From the NCBI GenBank assembly GCA_030425385.1, contig JAUIAH010000029.1, positions 35,052 to 99,051 on the forward strand: 64,000 nucleotides of DNA. The letters run 5' to 3'. Made by a program: the position numbers and the translations under genes. Of this stretch, positions 8,501-17,000 are shown one piece after another (positions within the stretch are counted from its first letter, which is position 1; each line of letters starts with the position of its first letter). Under the pieces are notes generated by a model that did no database searches, was not told the DNA's origin, and saw only the letters and a program-made list of their open reading frames with translations. This stretch comes from Verrucomicrobiia bacterium (GTDB lineage: Bacteria; Verrucomicrobiota; Verrucomicrobiia; Verrucomicrobiales; DEV007).

Positions 8501-9692
8501 CGATGCCACGGGTGTGGTGCGGTACCGCTCCGGCGATTTCGAAGGCGCGGAGAAGGCCTACATGAAAGCCATTGCCATCCGAGAGTCATTGAGCTCTCAG
8601 GAAGGCGCTCATCCTGAGTGGGAAAACGGCCTTGCCAATGTCTATAACAATTTGGCGAGCATGCTTCAGAATCGAGGTCGTCTGGAAGAAGCTCGCAGCC
8701 ACTACGCAAAAGCAATCGCCACGCGCGAGCGGCTCATTGAAGAAGCCACCACGGAAGAAGCTCGCCATCGCTGGCAGTACATTCAATCATGGGGTCAGAA
8801 CAACTTCGGATGGTTTCACTTGCACAATGGAGACCTGGATGCTGCCGAGAAAGCCTTCAATCTTTCGAAGGCTCTCACGGATGGGCTCATCCCCACCAAC
8901 TTAGAAAACAAAGGCTATCGGCTAAGCCGGGGAACAAGTTCTCTTGGGCTGGGCGATGTCCACATTCTGCGAGGTGCCTTTCCAACTGCGCGTGCCTCCA
9001 TTGATGTGTCCATCCACGAGATGCAGACTCTCACAGATGGCGATCCTGAGAACGTGAATTGGCGCTGGCGCCTCTCCGATGCTTACCGTTCCCAAGGTCG
9101 ATGGCACCTCGTGCAGAGCCAACTCACTGAGGCGCAAGCAGCCTACCAGAATGCCTATGGTGTCATTGTAGAATTTGCCAGCATGGATCCTAGCAATTTG
9201 CGACTACAGTGGCAACTTGGTGAGGCGCTCGCCGGGATGGCCCGCGCTGGCGGGGAATTGGAAGCACGCGGCGCAGGCATTTCCGCAACCACTGTTGAAC
9301 GTGCGGCCAAAGCCATCGCCATCTCGGATGCTCTGGTGGCTAAAGACGACGAGAACACCACCTGGCGGCTCGCTAATGCGATCGCTCACATGGTCGACGC
9401 CCGCCTGACCCAGGTCCGCCATGGTGCTGCGGCTGCGCTTCCGCAGATGGAGGTCGCGCTCGACAAGTGCGAAGGCACGAAAGCCGGAAGTTTGGAAGTT
9501 TCCCTAGAGCACCTTGAAATCGCCTGCCGCCATGCGGAAATGGCCAATGATCCTGACGCTTATGCAGCACTGGAGCCATTGATCGCTTCTCTTCGAAAAG
9601 TGCTCGGTGATTCCCTTTGGCTTGCCAAATTGGAGGCCGCGGCCAATCAGCGCGGATCCACGAGCGCGGTGCTCTACCCATCCGCACCCTAG
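5580..9692 (+). CDS. Kinase-adenylate/guanylate cyclase-kinase-TPR signalling protein (1370 aa)
   Basis: Domains in order: a zinc ribbon (CEEC at 6-9, CPRC at 23-26); Ser/Thr kinase 1 (~62-315: GRGGMG 70-75, K92, HRDVKPGN 183-190, DFG 203-205); a class III nucleotide cyclase (~322-480: metal Asp in FTDIVGS = D331, second Asp in TGDGF = D376, NxxxR at N439-R443); Ser/Thr kinase 2 (~550-815: GRGGFG 558-563, K580, HKDIKPSN 675-682, DFG 698-700); one membrane helix (~837-855); and a TPR-rich C-terminus (~890-1370). All key catalytic residues are present except that kinase 2 has HKD in place of HRD. The kinases and cyclase would lie in the cytoplasm, with the TPRs on the other side of the membrane. 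ATG 5580 is forced by an upstream in-frame stop; its ribosome site is weak. The gene converges on the sigma gene at 9709. Confidence 0.92.
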   Translation: MGTTTCEECGTPLTTGHSSVGICPRCVFDRVKLDSDIAAGGGSMREEFEPLSLEELSELLPNLEILSMIGRGGMGLVYMARQANLDRAVALKLLPIEAALDPEFEERFMREARTMAKLDHANIAHIYDFGEADGQYYIIMEYVEGQTLSHHLMHECLTASESFALLLQVCEALSYAHSRGVVHRDVKPGNIMITPEGRVKVMDFGLAKLVHAEPDRSAITKTNASLGTPHYMAPEQHQSLQITDQRADIYALGVVFYEMLTGSLPIGHYAPPSDKALVPTAVDTVIERALQADLDKRYGSVREFRDDLLIAMEDMEGTVSEKQMVVLLFTDIVGSVGVASRMGTEMYVACISRHDAIIKDVLEETAGARVLQHTGDGFLIKLTAPSEGVAAALKIQYLITHEPWPEEPLQVRIGVHLGEVIEITEQNTGVTKPVGFAINFASRVCSLAQANQILLTRAVFDDARQYLREHPLVVEYPDSVQHVLQWPAHGRYLFQGNDEPMDIFEVGIESLAPLSPPPDSEKAKRAVAPDEEQTLGWRPGAGLEIPMRSSWTLLEKLGRGGFGEVWLAQHRKTKEKRAFKFCFDPLRLRSFRRELTLFRLLRDALGKRRDIATIHEVQVESAPFYLESDYLSGGNLAQWFDDGRTIDDVSMATRLRLMAKVARAVAAAHSVGIIHKDIKPSNILIEEIEGEPEPCITDFGIGNIHSSQKLEELGITHSGFTESLFVRTGSGDTGTRLYSAPEYLVGGQPTVKGDVYALGIMLYQLVIGDLHQPLGSGWRRDIEDSLVADDIAQCVDVDPERRFDTAAMLAENLETLDSRRETKEREDASLRRRRWFRVAALVGASVSAFLGYGYYQSVQSERLAREAQGRAEDLVDFMVQDLYEQLEPIGRLDVIDNVVGRVRQHYNDYPDELVTDEILLRESAVLTKLSVIRRDQGDIDAAIRLLDETAREKQRLVDRNPNNGAYKDELAGTLDATGVVRYRSGDFEGAEKAYMKAIAIRESLSSQEGAHPEWENGLANVYNNLASMLQNRGRLEEARSHYAKAIATRERLIEEATTEEARHRWQYIQSWGQNNFGWFHLHNGDLDAAEKAFNLSKALTDGLIPTNLENKGYRLSRGTSSLGLGDVHILRGAFPTARASIDVSIHEMQTLTDGDPENVNWRWRLSDAYRSQGRWHLVQSQLTEAQAAYQNAYGVIVEFASMDPSNLRLQWQLGEALAGMARAGGELEARGAGISATTVERAAKAIAISDALVAKDDENTTWRLANAIAHMVDARLTQVRHGAAAALPQMEVALDKCEGTKAGSLEVSLEHLEIACRHAEMANDPDAYAALEPLIASLRKVLGDSLWLAKLEAAANQRGSTSAVLYPSAP

Positions 9693-9708
9693 AGCGTTCA
9701 TAGCTGTT

Positions 9709-10482
9709 TCAAGTTAAGGGGATGCCCGATTCTGCGGGAGCATCATCCGTTGAGAATACCCGCATGAGATAGTTGAGTTCCTCATCAGCATCTTCGGAAG
9801 ACAGCACTGTTTCTTCGATCTTCTCTCGCATGATGGCAGCAAAGCGTTGACGCAAGCGATAGACAGCAATGCGGACCGCACCCGGTTTCATGCCTAACTG
9901 TTCGGCAATGTCGCGATGCGCTGAGCGATCCGATTGGACACTGATGTAAGGGCGGAACGCCTCAAATAGATCCTCCTTGCCTCTCTTGGTATACTCATCT
10001 TCGATCTGTGACAGGGTTTCATCGATCAATGCCAAAGCCCATTGCTGGTCAAAGGCCAGATCTGGAGAAGCCGCCGCACTCGCCGTGGCGGCAATGCGTG
10101 ATTCCGCTTCATTCACATCGATGCTGAGCGGATGGGCGCCGCCTCCGCGTTTCAACGAGGTTTCTTTGCGATGCTCTCCGATGAGGAAATGCTTCAACGC
10201 TGTGAGGAGGTAGGCACGAAGTTTCCCCCGAGAGGCATCGACATCCGTGAGAGGACCCCGCCGCGAAAGCATGGCAAAGAAACCTTGCGTCAAGTCCTCG
10301 GCATCGGCCTCAGAATGTCCGCGCCTCCTAACGTAGGTATAAAGAGGCAGCCAGTAGGAATGAAAGAGCACGCTCCAAGCTTCCCCCCGGTCTTTAGCCG
10401 AATCCGTCGTCGAGCGTGCGACGATGGACCACCGAGTCGCCGGGAAAGGATCGTGCGAGATAGCTTCAGATTCGTCAGTCAT
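9709..10482 (-). CDS. ECF RNA polymerase sigma factor (FPxTRWS type)
   Basis: Sigma region 2 is recognised from FPATRWSIV near the N-terminus through YVRRRGHSEADAEDLTQGFF. Region 4 carries the HTH EQLGMKPGAVRIAVYRLRQR. The linker RGKLRAYLLTALKHFLIGEH is shared with the other two sigma factors of this cluster (12402-13121, 13187-13930), so the three are paralogues. I chose the ATG at 10482 (257 aa) because family members begin about 7-13 residues before FPxTRWS; an in-frame ATG at 10563 would add 27 residues and leave a 26-base gap to the upstream kinase stop. No GTAAC-type box precedes it, so it is probably co-transcribed with the kinase gene (10590-12332). Its target promoters are inferred, not shown. 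Confidence 0.88.
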   Translation of the reverse strand: MTDESEAISHDPFPATRWSIVARSTTDSAKDRGEAWSVLFHSYWLPLYTYVRRRGHSEADAEDLTQGFFAMLSRRGPLTDVDASRGKLRAYLLTALKHFLIGEHRKETSLKRGGGAHPLSIDVNEAESRIAATASAAASPDLAFDQQWALALIDETLSQIEDEYTKRGKEDLFEAFRPYISVQSDRSAHRDIAEQLGMKPGAVRIAVYRLRQRFAAIMREKIEETVLSSEDADEELNYLMRVFSTDDAPAESGIPLT

Positions 10483-10589
10483 CTTGGGAGTGGCAGCGTT
10501 CCGTGGACGCTTCATCTTGGGGGAATTGCCGAGCGAAAGGGAAGAAATTTGTGTCGTGATCATGGATTATCAAGGGCAGTTCAGGTAGG

Positions 10590-12332
10590 CTAACGTTTGC
10601 GTGGGAATGCTTTCAAGGGACCGGGTTGGCGATAGGTGAGATTGCGAAGCACTATAGGTGCCTTGTGGATGGCAGGCAGAATTGCTGACAACCGTTGCGC
10701 ATTCCGATCCGAAAGACCAAAGCTGGCCACAAATGTCTCGGTGTCCTCATAGCCTAACAACACGGCACGCACTGTGTCAGGATCCATTCCCAATTGCCCA
10801 TACTTTGCAAAGTTGCTCGCGGCAAACATGGCCCGACGAGAACTGGTTTCGGAAATCCGCCCCATGGGCATGAAATAGAGCACATAGGCCTGGCGGAAAT
10901 GGTCCATTGCGGCCTCAGTCGTGCCCGCCTCCGCCAACGTATGGCCAAGATGCATGTGCGCATGTTGAAGGCCACGCCAGACACCGAACGCTTCTGGCTG
11001 AGCATTCACCGCTTCCAACGCTTCGGCGAGAGCTCTCTGTGAGTCTGCTAGTCCATCGGGAGCGGGGTGGCGTATGGGTGCAATCGTTTCCACAAGAGGG
11101 GCTGGTGTAACCGTTGGCTCGGCCTCTTGCCGAATGACTCCGCCCGCCCACCCAAGGGACGACGCGGCTAACATTCCTGCCACGGCCATGACGGCATGCC
11201 GCTGACGTCGGAGAAACTTCCAAATGCGATAGCCTGGTTTGGGTGGGCGCGCCTGCACGGGTTCATCATTGAGATGACGGGTGAGATCGCCTGCCAAGGC
11301 AGCCGCCGACGGGTAACGCTTCTCTGGATGCGCCTCCAAAGCCTGCAATAGGATCCAATCGATGTCCAAAGGAAGCCGCGAGACACTCATGCTGTCACGA
11401 TCACTGGCACCACTCTTCACCTGCCTGGCAAACAATATGGATGGCTTGGCAGGGAGGTGATTGTGATAGAAGCTCTCCAAATCGCGCGCGCTTTTCCCTT
11501 GGAGCTGATCGAATGCAAACGGCGTCTGTCCGACGAGCAATTCATAGAGCACCACGCCTAACGCATACACATCCGCGCGTGCGTCAACCTCCTGCTCTCC
11601 GGGAACGGCTTGTTCGGGGCTCATGTAAGTGGGCGTCCCGATCACTTGATGCTCAAGCGTCACCAACGTCGCTTCACTGAGCGGAGTATGGAGAGCCTTA
11701 GCAATGCCAAAGTCGATCACCTTGGGCTGCCCAGTGCTCGTGATCAGGATGTTCGAAGGCTTGAGGTCGCGGTGCACGATGCCACGGTCATGGGCGTGCT
11801 GAAGCGCTTCACATACATGTTTCATGAGCACGAGCCGCTCGCGCACATTCAGGCGCTGGCGTGCCGCGTACTCCGTGATGGGAAGGCCGCGCACGAGTTC
11901 CATGACGAAGAAGGGCCGACCATTCTTCATTTGTCCCGCATCATACACCGTTGCGATATTCGGGTGATCAATCCGGGCCAGCGCTTGGCGTTCCGCATCG
12001 AAGCGTTTCACCACTTGCGCCGTATCCATGCCGGCTTTGAGCACCTTGATAGCGACATCGCGATGAAGATCATTCACTTGGCGTGCCTGATAGACTTCAC
12101 CGAAGCCGCCTTCACCGAGTCTGCCCGTGATCGTGTAGCGTTCTTGAACCCGTTCCCCCACCTGCAAGCTAGAACCACGGAGAGCACTCGGGGCCGCATC
12201 CAAGGCCGATAGCCCTCCGCGGATCAAGCAATTAGGGCACAGGCCAGCGGGGGCGTCCATTGGCAATGGCTGCCCACAAGAATCGCAGCAGACGTCACCA
12301 ATTGAGGAGGGAGAAGGGAGGGCATCGCTCAT
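10590..12332 (-). CDS. Membrane Ser/Thr protein kinase with zinc ribbon (580 aa)
   Basis: The N-terminal zinc ribbon has CDSC (16-19) and CPNC (32-35). A complete PknB-like kinase domain follows (~65-350: GEGGFG 73-78, K96, HRDLKPSN 177-184, DFG 197-199, [10 protein letters not shown]). After a basic stretch there is one membrane helix (~370-389), and then a ~190-residue C-terminal part with alanine-rich, TPR-like helices ([20 protein letters not shown]). The ATG at 12332 has a good AGGAG site. It is flanked by ECF sigma genes on both sides and probably shares a transcript with the downstream one (27-base gap). Sigma-kinase pairing is well known in Planctomycetes and Verrucomicrobia, where phosphorylation is thought to control the sigma factor. 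The target here is inferred from position only. Confidence 0.92.
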   Translation of the reverse strand: MSDALPSPSSIGDVCCDSCGQPLPMDAPAGLCPNCLIRGGLSALDAAPSALRGSSLQVGERVQERYTITGRLGEGGFGEVYQARQVNDLHRDVAIKVLKAGMDTAQVVKRFDAERQALARIDHPNIATVYDAGQMKNGRPFFVMELVRGLPITEYAARQRLNVRERLVLMKHVCEALQHAHDRGIVHRDLKPSNILITSTGQPKVIDFGIAKALHTPLSEATLVTLEHQVIGTPTYMSPEQAVPGEQEVDARADVYALGVVLYELLVGQTPFAFDQLQGKSARDLESFYHNHLPAKPSILFARQVKSGASDRDSMSVSRLPLDIDWILLQALEAHPEKRYPSAAALAGDLTRHLNDEPVQARPPKPGYRIWKFLRRQRHAVMAVAGMLAASSLGWAGGVIRQEAEPTVTPAPLVETIAPIRHPAPDGLADSQRALAEALEAVNAQPEAFGVWRGLQHAHMHLGHTLAEAGTTEAAMDHFRQAYVLYFMPMGRISETSSRRAMFAASNFAKYGQLGMDPDTVRAVLLGYEDTETFVASFGLSDRNAQRLSAILPAIHKAPIVLRNLTYRQPGPLKAFPRKR

Positions 12333-12344
12333 CCCACTCCTCTT

Positions 12345-12367
12345 CGCGATGGGCGAATGGATGTTAC
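12345..12367 (-). promoter_or_regulatory. Putative ECF promoter, GTAAC-N16-CG
   Basis: Read on the minus strand: GTAAC (12367-12363), 16 bases, then CGAAGAGG from 12346. The CG is only 14 bases before the kinase ATG at 12332, so the predicted transcript would have a very short leader and the AGGAG would lie at the transcript's 5' edge. Confidence 0.55.
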
Positions 12368-12401
12368 ATGGGCTAAGAAAGAAAGTTCGAGAAAGTTCCC
12401 A

Positions 12402-13121
12402 TCATGCGAAGACGGCCATGAGATGGTGTAATTCCTCTCTCACCTGGGAGGGGTCCCGAACCGTCGAGGCCACGTGGGCCTTCAGCAACTCCCCATACCG
12501 TTGGCGCAATCGATGCACCATGATGCGGGCGTTCCCTTCAGACACCCCAAGGGTTTCGCCCACCTCCCGATAGGGGGCCTCTCCGGATTTGAAAGTGATG
12601 TAGCGCCCTAGGATGGCAAATTGCTCCCCCTTCCCTTTCGCCACTTGCTCCGCCGCTAGAGCTCGCATGACCGATTCTAACAGCGTCGTTGCCCAGCGTC
12701 GCTCGAACATCGCCTCCGGAGTTTGACTCTCTTGCGGCTCATTCTGATAGCGCTTCTCCGCGCGCTCGAAGTCAATGGACAGGACCGCGCGTCCGCCGCC
12801 TCGCTTCTCTGCTTTCGCATGGCGGTGATAGGATGAGAGGTGATGATCCAGAGCAGTGAGGAGGTAACTGCGCAGTTTCCCCCTAGCTCGATCAAGGCCC
12901 GCGAAGTCTTGTCGAGCTAACAACTTGGCAAAGAATCCCTGTGTCAAATCCTCTGCGTCCTCTCGGGAATACCCCTTTCGCCTCACATAGGCATAAAGGG
13001 GATACCAATAGAGCTGACAGATCTCTGCCAGGGCTGATTCTCCAATGGTATTGGCATCTTGTACAGCGACCACCATGGTCCAAGGAGTCGCGGGGAAAGC
13101 AGAGTGAGAAATTTCCGTCAT
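12402..13121 (-). CDS. ECF RNA polymerase sigma factor (FPxTRWS type)
   Basis: The product is 239 aa from ATG 13121. Near the N-terminus FPATPWTMV replaces FPxTRWS. Region 2 carries YVRRKGYSREDAEDLTQGFF, the linker is RGKLRSYLLTALDHHLSSYH, and the region 4 HTH is TLGVSEGNARIMVHRLRQR. The frame stays open much further upstream, to 13484, but that part overlaps the sigma gene 13187-13930 in another frame and has no sigma similarity. An ATG at 13190 would overlap the previous stop by four bases (ATGA) and add 23 residues. I prefer 13121 because a GTAAC-N16-CG box lies at 13171-13149, between the two starts. It is paralogous to its two neighbours. Confidence 0.87.
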   Translation of the reverse strand: MTEISHSAFPATPWTMVVAVQDANTIGESALAEICQLYWYPLYAYVRRKGYSREDAEDLTQGFFAKLLARQDFAGLDRARGKLRSYLLTALDHHLSSYHRHAKAEKRGGGRAVLSIDFERAEKRYQNEPQESQTPEAMFERRWATTLLESVMRALAAEQVAKGKGEQFAILGRYITFKSGEAPYREVGETLGVSEGNARIMVHRLRQRYGELLKAHVASTVRDPSQVREELHHLMAVFA

Positions 13122-13148
13122 GGTGGGAGGTGTGTTCCCACCCTTCTG

Positions 13149-13171
13149 CGTCAAGGCGGACCAGATGTTAC
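13149..13171 (-). promoter_or_regulatory. Putative ECF promoter, GTAAC-N16-CG
   Basis: Minus strand: GTAAC (13171-13167), 16 bases, then CGCAGAAG from 13150, 29 bases before the ATG at 13121. Its position supports the downstream start for this sigma gene and suggests it can be transcribed apart from the one before it. Confidence 0.55.
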
Positions 13172-13186
13172 GCCATCCGAACCCTT

Positions 13187-13930
13187 TCATTGCGAAAAGA
13201 CAGTCATGAGATGCAAGCGCTCCGCCTCCACATCGCCATCGGTGAGTACGGTTTCCGCAATCGCTTCGCGCATGAGTTGCGCAAAGCGTTGACGCAACCG
13301 ATAGATCGCGATGCGCAGGGCCCCTTGTTTCAGGCCCAACCGCTTGGATAGCGTTTCGTAGGTGGGTTGGGTCTCTGTGCAACTGACATAAGGGCGAAAG
13401 GCCTCGAAATGATCCAATTTCCCACGTCGTGCATACTCCGTTTCCAGTTTGTCCAAGGTATCCTGAATCAATTGAAGAGCCCACCGCCGATCAAATTCTT
13501 GTTCGGGCGTTGCCGCCCCGGTGCTTTCATTCATGAACTGGTCCTCAGCCGCCATGAGCTCCAAGGATAGCGTCTTTGCGACCCCGCCACGTTTCTCCGC
13601 GGTCGCCTTGCGATGTTCGGTGATCATGAAATTCTTGAAGGCTCCCAAGAGGTAGGATCGCAAGCGCCCTCGCTCCGGTGTAGCCTGATTGAGGCTGTCG
13701 CGTCGAATGAAATTGGCGAAGAACGCTTGGGTCAGGTCTTCGGCATCTTCCGGTCCATTGCCCGCCCGGCGCGCATACGCATAGAGCGGAAACCAGTAGT
13801 CGTTGCAGAGAGTCGACCACGCCTCGCGACGGTCTGTTTCATCGGCCTCAATGGCTCGAGCCACCAAACTCCAGCGTGTGTGGGGGAAAGGGCTCGTGTT
13901 TTGTCCAAGGGTATTGTCAGGAGCATACAT
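13187..13930 (-). CDS. ECF RNA polymerase sigma factor (FPxTRWS type)
   Basis: This is a 247-aa protein. FPHTRWSLVARAIEAD lies near the N-terminus, region 2 contains YARRAGNGPEDAEDLTQAFF, and the linker RGRLRSYLLGAFKNFMITEH is shared with its two paralogues. The region 4 HTH is RLGLKQGALRIAIYRLRQR. It is the first gene of the minus-strand sigma/sigma/kinase/sigma run. ATG 13930 gives the usual short lead before the conserved block; there is no Shine-Dalgarno-like sequence, and the GTAAC-N16-CG box ends 14 bases upstream. That would suit autoregulation with a near-leaderless transcript. Confidence 0.88.
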   Translation of the reverse strand: MYAPDNTLGQNTSPFPHTRWSLVARAIEADETDRREAWSTLCNDYWFPLYAYARRAGNGPEDAEDLTQAFFANFIRRDSLNQATPERGRLRSYLLGAFKNFMITEHRKATAEKRGGVAKTLSLELMAAEDQFMNESTGAATPEQEFDRRWALQLIQDTLDKLETEYARRGKLDHFEAFRPYVSCTETQPTYETLSKRLGLKQGALRIAIYRLRQRFAQLMREAIAETVLTDGDVEAERLHLMTVFSQ

Positions 13931-13944
13931 GATGGCCTGGGAAG

Positions 13945-13967
13945 CGCTGTGGCCCGCCTTTCGTTAC
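13945..13967 (-). promoter_or_regulatory. Putative ECF promoter, GTAAC-N16-CG
   Basis: Minus strand: TTGTAAC with GTAAC at 13967-13963, 16 bases, then CGCTTCCC from 13946, 16 bases before the ATG at 13930. Of the six sites this is the only one whose -10 side lacks an A after CGC. Confidence 0.5.
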
Positions 13968-13991
13968 AAGAAATCTTCACTACCGCACGAA

Positions 13992-14024
13992 ACAGGGCGC
14001 CTTTCGCGACGAAAGACGCCCTGT
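13992..14024 (-). terminator. Strong hairpin terminator of the giant repeat gene
   Basis: ACAGGGCG plus CTTTCG pair with CGAAAG plus CGCCCTGT, interrupted by one C/A mismatch, giving a 14-bp stem around a 3-base loop. Read on the minus strand it is followed by TTTCG. It lies between the giant repeat gene and the sigma cluster, separating the two transcription units. Confidence 0.75.
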
Positions 14025-14059
14025 CGGCAGGGAGGATGCTTCGGTTGGAGAAGCAGATT

Positions 14060-17000
14060 CTATTCTTCGGTCACTCGGAAGTAGTCGGCGTGCGTGGTGC
14101 GATTGATGGTCCAATACCAGTTCTGGCCATCGCCCTGAATGGGATCCCCCACCGTTTCCCAAGACATGAGGTCCGCGCTGACTTGCAAGCGATAGCTCGT
14201 GTTAGGCAGAGAGGGGAAATGCACCTGCAGCTGATCTCCCGCGGCTACAATGGCGACCGGCAAACGGTCCGTGGCGACTGGTGGTGCGGTCGTGGTTCCG
14301 CCAGAGAAATCCAGCGTTTCATTCCAACGAGCGAAGTTCTTCTTGCGATTGGGAGGGCCTAACGGATCGGCAAAGACTCCAGCCATGTAGACGTCGTTTC
14401 CATCCACGAGGACCACGTTGACGATTTGAGTCGTCGTGTTGCCCAGACCGGAGCCCATCGTCTTCCACGTCCCCGTGCCGTCCCACATCGCCGCCTTGTT
14501 GAGACGGCTCAGGTCACTGTCGGCGAAGTCGAAATCCCCGCCAATGTAGACGCGGTTGCGCGCATCCACCGAGAGGCCGAAGACCCCGTTCACGCTGCCT
14601 CCACCGATGATTCCGCCGTCCATCGTGTCCCAGAAGATGCCGTTCCAGATAGCGACATTGTTAGCAAACTGATCACCCACTTGATCAAACTGACCACCGA
14701 CGACAAGGGTTCCGTTAGGAGCGAAGGCCATGGTGCGGACCACACCGTTCACCCCACCACCCACTTCGGACCATTGCGAGCCATCGAATTTCGCCAGTGA
14801 TTGGACCACTCGATCCCCACTATGGGTGAAGATCCCACCAGCATAGACATCGCCGTTGGAGGCCACGGCCAGGGCGCTGACCTTGGCATTGAGGCCTTCC
14901 CCGCAGGATTGCCACTGATTCGTCCTGACATTGAAACGGCGAACAAAGCGCATGGAAGGATCGTTGTGGTTGAAGACGAACCCGCCGATGTAGAGGTGAT
15001 CTCCACTCCGAACGACACTGTAGACGCCCCCGGAAACGGGTCCCAACATATCGGCGCCCGCGGTGAAGTCGATTAGGGCCGACCATTGACCCGTCGCAGG
15101 GTCGAACTTCGCGATGCGGTTGGCGTCGATCCCTCCGATACTGGAGAAGTCTCCCCCGACCCAAAGCTTCCCTTCAGCATCGGCGTGCAGGGCGCGGATG
15201 AAGTTCCGATGAGACCCATCCACTCCGGGCACCGGTTCCCACTGCAGCGTGGTGAGATTGAATCGTGCCAGATTCTTCATGCGCGGATCGCCCGCGGTGT
15301 TGAGGAAAGCTCCTGCCATGTAGAGGTAGTTACCCAGTTTCGCCATACTGAAAGGATCACCCGAAGGTCCGCCGTAGTCATAGTGCCAGTGTTTATCCGC
15401 CTCAGGACGTTGTGGCGCGCTCGCATCTTCTAACGGCGCATTGTCCTGAGCCGGCTCGTAATCGTTGAAGTCCAACGTTGGATTCCAACGAGCAAAGTTC
15501 TTCTTGCGATTCGGAGAACCGTTAGGATCTGCAAAGAGGCCCGCAAAGTAGACATCAAGGCCGTCCGTCATGACGGCTGTGACAATCTGTGTGGTGGAGT
15601 TACCCAACCCATGGCCTAGCGGTTGCCAACTCCCGCTGGCACCATAGACCGCCACTTTGTTCAAGCGCGTGCCATCAATGTATGACTCGTCGAAATCTCC
15701 ACCAACATACAAACGCCCTTCGGAATCGAGATCCAATTGCCATACTCCATTCACACTTCCACCACCGGCAAGGCCCAGATTGAGATTGTCCCATTGCTGC
15801 CCATCCCAGGAGGCAACCATATTCGCGAGGACTCCGCCCGCCTGCGCAAACGTGCCTCCCACGTAGAGCGTGCCGTCCGTGTCGAACTTCAACGTGCGCA
15901 CGACTCCGTCGACACCGCCTCCCACTGGGAGCCAATGCTCTCCATCCCACTTGGCGAGCCCCGACAACGGCGTGTTGCCCGATCCAGTGAAACTTCCGCC
16001 CGCATACACCTGGCCTTCGGCATCGGTGATGAGGACGTTCACCCGGTCATTTAGACCGTTCCCCACCGTCTCCCACGTATTCGTCACGAGGTTGAAGCGG
16101 CGAATGAAGCGTTCGGCAGGATCATCGCTATTAAAGATGAATCCGCCAATGTAGACGTAGTCTCCTGAGCGGACCGTAGCATAGGCTCCCCCAGACACCG
16201 GTCCGAATTCATCAGGATGATTGCGATCTCGCAAGGGACTCCATTGTCCCGTCTGGGTGTCAAACTTCGCAATGCGACTGGCATTGACACCACCGATGCT
16301 GGAGAAATCGCCGCCAACCCAGAGATTCCCTTCCTGATCGATGTCTAACGAACGCACCCAACCCTGTCGACCATCCAATCCCGGCAAGGATTCCCATTGC
16401 TCGGTCACCAGGTTGAAGCGCGCCAAAGTCTTGATACCGCTCTTGTTCGTCACGCGTTGGAAAGCACCCGCCGTGTAGATGTGCTCGCCGTGGCGCACCA
16501 TTTGGAAAGGATCGCCACCATCTGGCCCACCGTATTCGAGGAACATGTGCTTGTTTGCCTCCGCCAAGACATCGGGTGCCGGTCCGGGCGGCTCTTCCTC
16601 TGGAGCGTTCAGTCCTGCCTCGTAGCGGCTGAAGTCAATCGATGCATTCCAGCGCGCGAAGTTCTTCTTCCGATTAGGAGCTCCGTTAGGGTCAGCAAAG
16701 ACACCGCCGAAGTAGACATCCTCCCCTACCGTCACCACCGTATTGACGATTTGCGTCGTCGTATTGCCCAAACCGGATCCCAAGGCCTTCCATTGACCAC
16801 CATCATACACGGCCACTTTGTTCAGCTTGGAACTGTCGGCACCTGCAGCATCAAAGTCTCCACTAATGTAAACACGCCCTTCGACATCAATCGCCATATC
16901 AAAGACACCATTCACGTCGCCGCCACCATAGATTCCGTCATTCATGGCGTGCCATTGAGCGCCGTCCCACATGGCTACGTTGCTCACCGTGAGATCTCCA

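Noticed and set aside
11610..12212. 200-aa plus-strand frame
   Set aside because: Antisense to the catalytic core of the kinase at 10590-12332.
13122..13484. N-terminal extension of the sigma gene 12402-13121
   Set aside because: It overlaps another sigma gene in a different frame, shows no sigma similarity, and a promoter box lies within it.
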